The notes under the pieces were generated by a model. That model did not search any database and had not been told where the DNA came from. It was given only the letters and a program-made list of their open reading frames with translations. DNA of 7,418 nucleotides from Candidatus Methanocomedens sp. (GTDB lineage: Archaea; Halobacteriota; Methanosarcinia; Methanosarcinales; Methanocomedenaceae): positions 1 through 7,418 of the forward strand of contig QBUR01000141.1 of the NCBI GenBank assembly GCA_013374385.1. The letters are read 5' to 3'. The position numbers were made by a program, and so were the translations under genes. Shown here in pieces: positions 1 through 6,458 of the stretch (positions are counted from its first letter, which is position 1; every line of letters starts with the position of its first letter).

Positions 1-1
1 T

Positions 2-115
2 TTAAAAATGAAAGATGCACCTTCAAAAAGTCATATATTAGAAGATAGTGATTTAGATAATATCAAGGCTACGGATGATTTTAATAGACTTATGAGTGAA
101 TATCTGCCAGAATGA
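2..115 (+). CDS. C-terminal end of an unidentified protein (5' part outside window)
   Basis: This frame is open from the left edge to a TGA at 113-115 and would encode the last 37 residues of a larger protein. The peptide is hydrophilic and acidic, with several Asp and Glu residues, and ends in MSEYLPE, which is plausible for a helical C-terminus. It contains internal Met codons (the first at position 8), so a very short stand-alone peptide is possible, but no Shine-Dalgarno site can be judged so close to the edge. No family is recognisable. The stop codon lies inside the left arm of a 12-bp inverted repeat (104-115). The gene would be convergent with the trp/DUF255 operon. A chance open frame of this length cannot be excluded. 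Confidence 0.42.
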   Translation, partial: LKMKDAPSKSHILEDSDLDNIKATDDFNRLMSEYLPE

Positions 116-166
116 AACAGGCTTAAAGCATGGATATCATCATTGCTGCTGTCATCATTCTGGCAG
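104..166. repeat. 12-bp perfect inverted repeat / large stem-loop between convergent genes
   Basis: CTGCCAGAATGA at 104-115 is perfectly complementary to TCATTCTGGCAG at 155-166. Inside it, after a small internal loop, ACAG (117-120) can pair with CTGT (149-152). That leaves a loop of about 28 nt that contains the small palindrome GCTTAAAGC. The left arm overlaps the stop codon of the partial gene ending at 115. There is no strong T-run directly after the stem on either strand, so a classical hairpin terminator is not clear. It could stabilise mRNA 3' ends, form part of a small RNA, or be a dispersed repeat unit. Confidence 0.6.
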
Positions 167-186
167 CCGGTGGGGCGCCCCTTCGG
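167..186. repeat. GC-rich imperfect 20-bp palindrome
   Basis: The two 10-base halves (167-176 and 177-186) are complementary at 8 of 10 positions. They centre on the perfect palindrome GGGGCGCCCC at 172-181. The element abuts the right arm of the 12-bp inverted repeat and is a GC spike in an otherwise AT-rich spacer. It could be a protein-binding site, a cruciform or a repeat end. The sequence alone does not decide. Confidence 0.5.
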
Positions 187-192
187 TAGTAA

Positions 193-210
193 AGTACAAT
201 TTTGTGTACT
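193..210. other. Small inverted repeat AGTACA-N6-TGTACT in the 3' spacer
   Basis: AGTACA (193-198) and TGTACT (205-210) form a 6-bp stem with a 6-nt loop, about 60 nt past the stop codon of the DUF255 gene. On the minus strand the stem is followed by a short T-containing stretch (TTTACTACC), so it could contribute to 3'-end formation of the operon mRNA, though the T-run is weak. The half-sites resemble the TGTACA-type hexamers of the trp promoter, but here they lie downstream of the operon and no regulatory role is supported. Confidence 0.3.
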
Positions 211-270
211 CAAGTTAATCCGACCAAATGATGGATTTTCCAGTTTACTGCAATTTAACGCTATGAGCAT

Positions 271-2379
271 TTACCTTAACTTTAACAACTCCAGCATTTT
301 CTCCTTATCATTAGTCGGGAGCTTGCAGGCGTAGTTCTGACAAACGTAAGCTGTTGCTTTTCCTTCGATACTTTTCAGGTCACCTACAAATCCGGCAATA
401 TCGGCAATCTCAGGCAACTCCTCATCAGTTGGGTGGAAAATAACAACCTTATTTGGTATGAATGCATGTCTTAGAGCTTCCAACATTACCTTTGTATCCT
501 CTTTGTTCGGATTGCCGGCAATAACTACTTCACTGGAAGGCCCAATTGCAAAGTCCAGCGCCTGCATGAGCATGGTATATCCCGCAGGTGAACGTGAGAC
601 TTTCCCGGAAAAAGCCAGTCCGGTTTCCATTGCTTTTTTTTCAAACTCTGAATTGCCTGTCATTCTGCCAAGACGTAATAAGTTCTGCATGGCAATGGAA
701 TTGCCGGCAGGAACTGCGCCGTCATAGAACTCCTTTTTCCGGAAAAGCATCTCCGTGTCCTCATCTGAAGTGAAGAAAAAACCGCCATTGTCTTCATCCC
801 AGAAGTGTTTAAGTTGAAATTCAGTGAGTTCAAGAGCGTTTTTCAGGTATGACACTTTAAAAGTGGTCTCATAAAGTTCAAGCAACCCCCACACAAAAAA
901 AGCATAATCATCCAGAAAAGCAGACACTGCTGATTCACCATCCCGGTAGCGGTGATAGAGTCCCTCTTCCTGTCTGCGCATTTTTGTTAAAATAAAATCT
1001 GCTGCCTTTATTGCAGCTAATTCATATTCTGGTTCACCAAAAACCCTGGCACCCTTTGCCAGCGCAGCTATCATCAATCCGTTCCAGTCTGTCAATATCT
1101 TGTCATCTTTACCTGGATGGATACGTTTTTCACGGGCAGTGAACAGTTTATGACGGGCAGATTCAAGGTGTTGTTTGAACTCATCTTCCTGCATCCCAAG
1201 CTCCAAAGCCAGTTCAGGAATGGATTTATCCAGGTAAGGTATATTCCTCCCTGTACTTTTTCCAGATACTTCATCCCTGAAATTACCATCATTGGAAATA
1301 TTGAAAATCTTTATCGCCAGGTCAGCATTTTCTCCAAGTACACCCTGGATTTCCCCAAGGGTCCAAACATAGAATTTCCCCTCCACACCTTCACTATCTG
1401 CATCTTGTGCAGAATAAAAACCACCCTTTTGGTCGGTCATATCCCGTAGAACATAGGTGAAAACCTCATTCACTGTGTTTTCAAATTCCTGCCGTCCGGT
1501 GGCTTGATACCCCTCTATGTAAGCCATTGCCAGCAATGCCTGGTCATAGAGCATTTTTTCAAAATGCGGTACAAGCCATCTTGAATCAGTAGAATATCGG
1601 TGAAAGCCAAAGCCTATATGATCATAGATGCCTCCCCTGCCCATAGCGATAAGAGTATTTACAACCATGTGAAACGCCATATTATCCCCGGTCCGCTTCC
1701 AGTACCGAAGCAGGAAGTTCAAATTATGCGGTGATGGGAACTTGGGTGCATTACCAAAACCCCCGTTTTGTTCATCAAATACTCCAAATAGCTGCTCATA
1801 TGTGTCATGTAAAGTCTCTTCATTTAGCTCATCTCCCTTCATAGATACTTCCCTGAGTGATGAAATAATCTTATCACCCAGACTGTCCACGTCATTTCTT
1901 TGCTTTTCCCACAGGTCTTTGACCTGGGGAATCAACTCCATCATCCCTACTCTTTGGTAAATACTTCTTTTAGGAATGTAAGTTCCTGCAAAAATTGGTT
2001 TCTTATCAGGTGATACGATTATGTTAAGCGGCCAACCACCGCTTCCGGTCATTGCAGTACACACTGCCATATAAAAACGGTCTATATCAGGTCTCTCCTC
2101 CCTATCGACTTTTATAGAGACGAAAACCTCATTCATTAACTCTGCCACTTCTTCATCTTCAAACGATTCCTGCTCCATCACATGGCACCAGTGGCATGTA
2201 GAATAACCAATTGACAGAAAGATGAGCTTATCTTCACGTTTTGCTTTATCAAAAGCTTCCGGATCCCATGAGTACCAATCCACTGGATTATATGCATGCT
2301 GGAGCAGGTATGGACTCTTCTGTGAGATCAGCCGATTAGGTTTTCTATTGGCCGGTCTGGTTCCTTCAAATATTATCAT
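271..2379 (-). CDS. DUF255/YyaL-family thioredoxin-like protein (SSP411/SPATA20-type)
   Basis: A 702-residue protein with the full architecture of the YyaL/SSP411 family. An N-terminal thioredoxin-like DUF255 domain (about residues 1-160) carries CHWCHVM (Cys62, Cys65) and a GGWPLN stretch (114-119) with the expected cis-proline. It is followed by a long helical region resembling the (alpha/alpha)6 barrel of N-acylglucosamine 2-epimerases. Family blocks include RWLVPHFEKMLYDQA (267-281), AQDADSEG..GKFYVW (324-339), TDWNGLM (430-436), YDGAVPAGNS (552-561) and a C-terminal VCQNYACKLP (679-688). The biochemical role of the family is unsettled. A redox or sugar-related enzyme is inferred from the folds, and the protein has no signal peptide, so it is probably cytoplasmic. 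I chose the ATG at 2379 because GGTTGA lies 8 nt upstream. An in-frame TTG at 2391 would add four residues but lacks a spaced Shine-Dalgarno site. The gene starts 24 nt after trpG and is probably cotranscribed with it. Confidence 0.93.
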   Translation of the reverse strand: MIIFEGTRPANRKPNRLISQKSPYLLQHAYNPVDWYSWDPEAFDKAKREDKLIFLSIGYSTCHWCHVMEQESFEDEEVAELMNEVFVSIKVDREERPDIDRFYMAVCTAMTGSGGWPLNIIVSPDKKPIFAGTYIPKRSIYQRVGMMELIPQVKDLWEKQRNDVDSLGDKIISSLREVSMKGDELNEETLHDTYEQLFGVFDEQNGGFGNAPKFPSPHNLNFLLRYWKRTGDNMAFHMVVNTLIAMGRGGIYDHIGFGFHRYSTDSRWLVPHFEKMLYDQALLAMAYIEGYQATGRQEFENTVNEVFTYVLRDMTDQKGGFYSAQDADSEGVEGKFYVWTLGEIQGVLGENADLAIKIFNISNDGNFRDEVSGKSTGRNIPYLDKSIPELALELGMQEDEFKQHLESARHKLFTAREKRIHPGKDDKILTDWNGLMIAALAKGARVFGEPEYELAAIKAADFILTKMRRQEEGLYHRYRDGESAVSAFLDDYAFFVWGLLELYETTFKVSYLKNALELTEFQLKHFWDEDNGGFFFTSDEDTEMLFRKKEFYDGAVPAGNSIAMQNLLRLGRMTGNSEFEKKAMETGLAFSGKVSRSPAGYTMLMQALDFAIGPSSEVVIAGNPNKEDTKVMLEALRHAFIPNKVVIFHPTDEELPEIADIAGFVGDLKSIEGKATAYVCQNYACKLPTNDKEKMLELLKLR

Positions 2380-2403
2380 ATCAGCATTCAACCAGTAAAG
2401 ACA

Positions 2404-3000
2404 TTAACTATTCCCGCTGGCCATTCCCAGGAAGTTCTCGATAATTTTCATCCCTACCTCTGTCAGCACAGACTCAGGATGGAACTGCATCCCTTCCACA
2501 GGATACTCCCTGTGCCGCAGCCCCATGATGATACCACCCCCGGTCCTGGCAGTAACCTCCAGCACATCCGGCAGGCTCTCCTCATCCACCACCAGGGAAT
2601 GATACCGACCCCCCACTATTGTCGGGGGCAAGCCCGCATATAAACCACTATGGTAGTGTTTTAGTTTTATCTCAGACGTCTTACCGTGCACCGGACCGCT
2701 CGGCGAATGTATCACCCTGGCACCATAGGCAGCCGCAATGGCCTGGTGACCCAGACAAACACCCAGCACAGGCGTATTGGGCCCGAATGTCCTGATAATT
2801 TCAATGCAGTTACCGATATCAGTAAGATTGTGGGGGTTGCCCGGGCCCGGTGATATCACTATTGCATCCGGGTCAATCTGACAGACTTCATCCAGGCTTA
2901 TGGTATTCGGCACCACCAGGGTATCAGGTTCAAAAACCGACACATAGTCCACCAGATTCCACACAAAGGAATCCTTATTGTTCACGAAAAGTACCTTCAT
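2404..3000 (-). CDS. trpG: Anthranilate synthase component II, glutamine amidotransferase subunit
   Basis: A class I glutamine amidotransferase of 198 residues, the usual length for free-standing TrpG. It hydrolyses glutamine and passes ammonia to TrpE for anthranilate formation. The catalytic nucleophile is Cys82 in GVCLGHQ (80-86). The rest of the triad is His174 and Glu176 in MQFHPES (171-177), and the oxyanion-side loop is SPGPGNP (50-56). The N-terminus NNKDSFVWNLVDY corresponds to the family's DSF.YNL block. The ATG overlaps the trpE stop by 4 nt (ATGA, 2997-3000), which implies translational coupling and 1:1 synthesis with TrpE. PabA of folate synthesis is a close paralog. The trpE neighbour decides for TrpG, although a shared amidotransferase role cannot be excluded. 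Confidence 0.96.
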   Translation of the reverse strand: MKVLFVNNKDSFVWNLVDYVSVFEPDTLVVPNTISLDEVCQIDPDAIVISPGPGNPHNLTDIGNCIEIIRTFGPNTPVLGVCLGHQAIAAAYGARVIHSPSGPVHGKTSEIKLKHYHSGLYAGLPPTIVGGRYHSLVVDEESLPDVLEVTARTGGGIIMGLRHREYPVEGMQFHPESVLTEVGMKIIENFLGMASGNS

Positions 3001-4589
3001 ATGCCACTTCCCAGCGCCTTTATCATAGCAGCCATTTTCCGCTCGGTCTCGTTAAACTCATAAGTAGGGTCAGAATCAGCCACAATACCGGCACCCGCCT
3101 GGATATATGCCTTCCCGGCCTTCATTACGACCGTACGGATAACGATGGCAAAATCCGCATCTCCATTAAGGGAATAATAACCAACACCGCCGCCGTAAGG
3201 TCCTCTGGCAGAGGTTTCCAGTTCATCGATTATCTCCATAGCCCTGATCTTGGGTGCCCCGGACAGGGTACCGGCAGGGAAAATAGCACGGGTTGCATCG
3301 AACTGGTCACATTCATCCCGCATTTGCCCGGTTACTGTACTTTCTATGTGCTGCAAATGTGAATATTTAATTACGCTCATAAAGTCCTCCACATTTACCG
3401 TGCCGGGTTTACTTACCATCCTCACATCATTCCGTCCAAGGTCAACCAGCATCACATGTTCAGCACGCTCTTTCTCATCATTCAGCATCTCCTGTGCCAG
3501 CACTTCATCTTCTTCGGGCGTGACTCCGCGGGGACAGGTACCTGCAATGGGATTTGTAATTACTTTCCTACTATGGACAGTCAGCAGTGTTTCCGGACTG
3601 GCGCCTATAATTCCTGTATCATCGAACTCGAACAGGTACATATATGGACTGGGGTTCACTTCCCTCAATTTATAATAGATTTCCATAGGGGTCTGCTTGA
3701 TGTCCAACTCATATCGGCGTGATGGCACGACCTGGAAGATATCCCCGTCAATGATGTGCTGCCGTGCACGCTTTACGGCATCTTCGTATTGCTGCTGGTC
3801 TATATTACAAACCATATCTCCAATCAGGGAGGTTTGCGAGACAGGGGTAAATACAACATGTTTTGCTTCTTCAATGATATGTAGCAGTTTTATGGCATCG
3901 TCCTTTGCCTGTGCATAAACAGATGCAGCATCTTCTTCCTCACCAATAAACGGCGTCATAACCACATGGATGGTATCGGTCAGGTGGTCGAACACCACTG
4001 TCCTGCTCACCAGTGCGAACTGGGCATCAGGGAACTCTGAAGTATGGGCCGATGCTTTATCCATCCAGCAGTCATGTATCAGGTCATAGGAATTGAATCC
4101 GATGGCACCTCCGAGGAAAGTTTGCCTGTCAAAAGTGGTATTGTTCAAAAGCACGGTACCGTTGGCAGGGAAAGCTGCCCTTACAGCATCCAGGGTATCA
4201 AAACCCTGTTTAATTTCTCCAGTCAAACGATTTTTTTGCATCCCGTCTTCCCTGACCTCACAAACACTGTTCAGGTTATTTGAAATATGCTTTATCAGAG
4301 GTGTAAGGTCCGGATATTCCAGTGTTACTACCCGGTCCTTTACCGTAACCACAGCATCCGGGTCAGCTCCCACAAATGAGAAACGTGCATGACGCTGTTC
4401 CTTCTCAACCGACTCCAGCAAATAGGAATACTTGCAAGTTTCGCTGTTGTTCTCCCTTAAAGCATGATAAAGTTCAAAAGGAGTGCATCGTGCGCCAGTC
4501 TTAGCGCTCATCTGGATTATGGCGGGTCTGCTCCCTGCTGCCAGGTCGCAGAACTCGGTTTGGGTCAGATCAAGCTGAATATCATTCAT
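2997..4589 (-). CDS. trpE: Anthranilate synthase component I
   Basis: A chorismate-utilising enzyme of 530 residues. With TrpG it converts chorismate and ammonia to anthranilate, the first committed step of tryptophan synthesis. The N-terminal domain carries LLES (57-60) and the later NPSPYMYLF (312-320), which in characterised TrpE proteins form the tryptophan feedback site, so allosteric inhibition is expected. The C-terminal catalytic domain has PIAGTCPRG (347-355), LVDLGRND (381-388), GTLSGAPKIRAME (440-452), GPYGGGVGYY (463-472) and AGAGIVADSDP (498-508). The Ala in PIAGT separates TrpE from PabB, which has Lys there (PIKGT). Position 352 is Cys, where many TrpE proteins have Arg. The start ATG overlaps the trpF stop by 4 nt (ATGA), with GGAG 7 nt upstream (4597-4600). 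Confidence 0.97.
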   Translation of the reverse strand: MNDIQLDLTQTEFCDLAAGSRPAIIQMSAKTGARCTPFELYHALRENNSETCKYSYLLESVEKEQRHARFSFVGADPDAVVTVKDRVVTLEYPDLTPLIKHISNNLNSVCEVREDGMQKNRLTGEIKQGFDTLDAVRAAFPANGTVLLNNTTFDRQTFLGGAIGFNSYDLIHDCWMDKASAHTSEFPDAQFALVSRTVVFDHLTDTIHVVMTPFIGEEEDAASVYAQAKDDAIKLLHIIEEAKHVVFTPVSQTSLIGDMVCNIDQQQYEDAVKRARQHIIDGDIFQVVPSRRYELDIKQTPMEIYYKLREVNPSPYMYLFEFDDTGIIGASPETLLTVHSRKVITNPIAGTCPRGVTPEEDEVLAQEMLNDEKERAEHVMLVDLGRNDVRMVSKPGTVNVEDFMSVIKYSHLQHIESTVTGQMRDECDQFDATRAIFPAGTLSGAPKIRAMEIIDELETSARGPYGGGVGYYSLNGDADFAIVIRTVVMKAGKAYIQAGAGIVADSDPTYEFNETERKMAAMIKALGSGI

Positions 4590-5287
4590 AATAATGCTCC
4601 CCGTACCTGTTGGATGAATGTCTGTACCTTGTACCCGTCTTTATTGCCATCGGTCTCAACACCAGATGCCGTATCCACGGCATAAGGTCTGACTTTCCTG
4701 ACAGCTTCGGCCACATTTTCTGGTTTCAGGCCGCCTGCCAATATAACAGGCAGAGGTGAGCCTGCGGTTATGGCCTGGCTTATGGTCCAGTCATGAACAG
4801 CGCCCGTGCCCCCTGTTTTGCCATCAACTTTCGTATCCAGGAGTATGGCATCTACAATGTGTTCCAGTTGCGATATGTATGCAAGTGTATTTCCAATGTC
4901 AGTATCCTGGTCAATATGTACGGTTTTGATAAGTTTCACGCGACTGGCTTCTTTGATTTTATTTAATTCCTCAACAGCCATGGAATTGTGTATTTGAACA
5001 GCATCAGGCCGTACACAATCTATTAATTCCATTGCTTGTTCAAAGTCATCAGGCATACACACCATTACGGATGTGACAAAGGGAGGTGTATTGGCAACAA
5101 GGTCCCTGGCAGTTTCCCGATCAATTTTGCGGGGAGTATCAACCGGGACCTCAGTAATGAATCCCACGGCATCTGCACCATAGCGTACTGCCATCCGGAC
5201 TGAAATCAGGTCTTTCATGCCACATATTTTAACCCTGGGAACTGGGATACCGGTCTTTAACATATGGCTGCCTGCTGATTTTTGCAT
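4586..5287 (-). CDS. trpF: Phosphoribosylanthranilate isomerase
   Basis: A (beta/alpha)8-barrel enzyme of 233 residues that performs the Amadori rearrangement of N-(5'-phosphoribosyl)anthranilate to CdRP, the step after TrpD. The general base Cys22 lies in VKICGM (19-24) and the general acid Asp151 in LLDTK (149-153). Phosphate-binding loops are GGTG (159-162), LAGGLKPEN (183-191) and VDTASGVE (204-211). The protein has about 19 residues before the KICG motif, more than the few found in most family members. An internal ATG (codon 9, 5261-5263) could be the true start. The first ATG is preferred because it lies 6 nt after the trpD stop, with GTGA overlapping that stop as a possible ribosome site. 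The gene ends in an ATGA overlap with trpE. Confidence 0.95.
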   Translation of the reverse strand: MQKSAGSHMLKTGIPVPRVKICGMKDLISVRMAVRYGADAVGFITEVPVDTPRKIDRETARDLVANTPPFVTSVMVCMPDDFEQAMELIDCVRPDAVQIHNSMAVEELNKIKEASRVKLIKTVHIDQDTDIGNTLAYISQLEHIVDAILLDTKVDGKTGGTGAVHDWTISQAITAGSPLPVILAGGLKPENVAEAVRKVRPYAVDTASGVETDGNKDGYKVQTFIQQVRGALL

Positions 5288-5293
5288 AAGTTC

Positions 5294-6322
5294 TCACAGA
5301 TATTTATTCAACTGGTCCGGCACACCGGCAGTTTTCACGAAGTTCTTGAGCTTTACAAGTGCATTACCATTGTCTATGGTCTGCTGTGCCAGTTCTACAC
5401 CATCATTCAGGTCAGATGCTTTCTCACCCACTACCAGCGCAGCGGCAGAGTTCATGACAACAATATCACGTTTAGCCCCTTTTTCTCCTTTCAATATTTT
5501 CACAATATCAGCAGCATTCTCCTGTGGTGTCCCGCCCCTGATATCAGGCATTGCTGCCCTGTTAATTCCCAGTTCTTCGGGAGTTAGCGAATAGGACTCC
5601 ACATTCCCACCATTCAGTTCAGCCACTGTTGTCTGTCCAAGGTTGGATATTTCATCAAGGCCGCTGCCATGTACCACAAAAGCACGTTTTGTTCCCAGCA
5701 GGTTGAGTACATTTGCTATGGTAATACAAAGGGACTCATCAAATACCCCTATAACCTGAGCTTTGGCATTTGCCGGATTTGTCAGCGGTCCCAGGATATT
5801 GAACACAGTACGCACACCCAGTTCTTTTCTAGGCCCTCCTACTCGTTTCATGGATGGGTGAAAGATGGGGGCGAGCATGAACCCAATCCCTACCTGTTCA
5901 ATGGACTGTTCAACTTTTTCAGGAGGCAGGTCGATGCTGACACCTAGCTCTTTTAATACGTCCGCACTTCCTGACTTAGAAGTAATGGAATAGTTTCCGT
6001 GCTTGGCTACAGGTACTCCAGCAGCAGAAGTTACGATAGCTGAGGCCGTGCTCACATTGATGGTATGGGACGAATCTCCGCCAGTACCACACGTATCCAC
6101 CAACGCGCTGCTGACCTTTGGGTTTATGGTATTGGCTGCCTTTTTCATGCCCCTGGCCAGGCCAGCTATCTCCTGGGACGATTCACCTTTCATCTTGAGT
6201 GCTATCAGGAATGCACCTATCTGGGCATCAGTAGCATCTGCAAAGATATTGCCAATGGCAGATTCTGCTTCGTCTGATGACAGGTCGTGTCCTGAAGTTA
6301 TTTTCTGGATAAATTCCTGCAT
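5294..6322 (-). CDS. trpD: Anthranilate phosphoribosyltransferase
   Basis: A 342-residue enzyme of full family length. It transfers phosphoribosyl from PRPP to anthranilate, the second step of the tryptophan branch. The small helical N-terminal domain (about 1-65) is followed by the glycine-rich PRPP loop CGTGGD (78-83), NVSTASA (89-95), KHGN (107-110), GSADVL (118-123), GGPRKELGVRTVFNILGPLTNP (162-183, with Arg165 in the anthranilate-binding region) and the acidic pair Asp223-Glu224 in GLDEIS, which binds magnesium in characterised homologs. It is free-standing and not fused to TrpG as in enteric bacteria. It is the first gene of the operon. The ATG is supported by GGTGAT 5 nt upstream. It contains no tryptophan residues. 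Confidence 0.97.
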   Translation of the reverse strand: MQEFIQKITSGHDLSSDEAESAIGNIFADATDAQIGAFLIALKMKGESSQEIAGLARGMKKAANTINPKVSSALVDTCGTGGDSSHTINVSTASAIVTSAAGVPVAKHGNYSITSKSGSADVLKELGVSIDLPPEKVEQSIEQVGIGFMLAPIFHPSMKRVGGPRKELGVRTVFNILGPLTNPANAKAQVIGVFDESLCITIANVLNLLGTKRAFVVHGSGLDEISNLGQTTVAELNGGNVESYSLTPEELGINRAAMPDIRGGTPQENAADIVKILKGEKGAKRDIVVMNSAAALVVGEKASDLNDGVELAQQTIDNGNALVKLKNFVKTAGVPDQLNKYL

Positions 6323-6327
6323 ATTAC

Positions 6328-6333
6328 ATCACC
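6328..6333 (-). promoter_or_regulatory. Shine-Dalgarno site of trpD
   Basis: On the minus strand GGTGAT precedes the trpD ATG by 5 nt. It is an exact match to the complement of the archaeal 16S rRNA 3' tail (core GGAGGTGAT). This fixes the trpD start and supports the archaeal assignment. Confidence 0.75.
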
Positions 6334-6340
6334 AATATAA

Positions 6341-6376
6341 TGTATATTTTTGTACATTGGTGTATAGATGAGTACA
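6341..6376. promoter_or_regulatory. Candidate trp operator: four TGTACA-like boxes at 10-bp spacing
   Basis: Plus-strand hexamers are TGTATA (6341), TGTACA (6351), TGTATA (6361) and AGTACA (6371), each starting exactly 10 bp after the last, so all face one side of the helix. TGTACA is itself a palindrome and is the TRP-box core recognised by the TrpY repressor of Methanothermobacter trp promoters. The array runs from just downstream of the trpD TATA box, across the predicted start site, into the leader. Binding there would block polymerase. CCAAT (6332-6336) and ATTGG (6356-6360) add a short inverted repeat across part of it. Only one box is an exact match, and the others could partly reflect AT-rich promoter sequence. 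Confidence 0.55.
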
Positions 6377-6379
6377 GCA

Positions 6380-6393
6380 TATTTATACTTTGT
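6380..6393 (-). promoter_or_regulatory. Archaeal promoter of the trp operon (BRE + TATA box)
   Basis: On the minus strand TATAAATA (6387-6380) is preceded directly by the purine-rich ACAAAG (6393-6388), a good BRE/TATA combination. With the usual spacing of about 25 bp, transcription would start near 6357-6360. That gives a leader of about 35 nt before the trpD ATG, containing the Shine-Dalgarno site. No other convincing promoter is seen within the tightly packed operon. Confidence 0.7.
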
Positions 6394-6406
6394 GACATCA
6401 AAACAG

Positions 6407-6414
6407 TTATAAGA
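6407..6414 (+). promoter_or_regulatory. Possible TATA box of the divergent 6459 gene
   Basis: TTATAAGA on the plus strand, preceded by A-rich sequence (CAAAACAG), would place a transcription start near 6435 and a leader of about 24 nt before the ATG at 6459. An alternative is TTTATACT at 6382-6389, which overlaps the trp TATA box on the opposite strand and would link the two divergent promoters directly. Confidence 0.4.
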
Positions 6415-6458
6415 TATGCTTTTGAATTAAAGAACGTTAACAAAAGGATAGGTCCTAA

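Noticed and set aside
31..270. 79-codon minus-strand open frame starting right after the DUF255 stop codon
   Set aside because: No Shine-Dalgarno site, low-complexity Ser/Leu-rich product with no recognisable motif, and it runs through the inverted repeats and opposite the plausible plus-strand C-terminal frame.
143..334. 63-codon plus-strand open frame across the spacer and the 3' end of the DUF255 gene
   Set aside because: It overlaps a certain gene on the other strand, lacks a ribosome site and reads through the palindromes. Its protein has no familiar features.
2850..3362. 170-codon plus-strand open frame antisense to trpG/trpE
   Set aside because: Both genes beneath it are certain and carry full catalytic motifs. 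The antisense product has the odd composition typical of shadow frames.
3534..3536. Cys352 in PIAGTCPRG of TrpE where many homologs have Arg
   Set aside because: This position is known to vary among anthranilate synthases, the difference is one base (TGT versus CGT), and all other catalytic blocks are intact, so I see no sign of inactivation.
2997..4589. PabB (aminodeoxychorismate synthase) instead of TrpE
   Set aside because: The active-site block reads PIAGT, not the PIKGT of PabB. The LLES feedback motif is present, and the neighbours are trpD, trpF and trpG.
6003..6371. 122-codon plus-strand open frame antisense to the start of trpD
   Set aside because: It lies opposite the conserved PRPP-loop region of trpD and ends in the promoter. 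No independent start signal was seen.
6323..6458. Leader-peptide attenuator or T-box upstream of trpD
   Set aside because: The predicted leader is only about 35 nt, has no Trp-codon run, no alternative hairpins and no T-box sequence. DNA-level control by the box array fits better.
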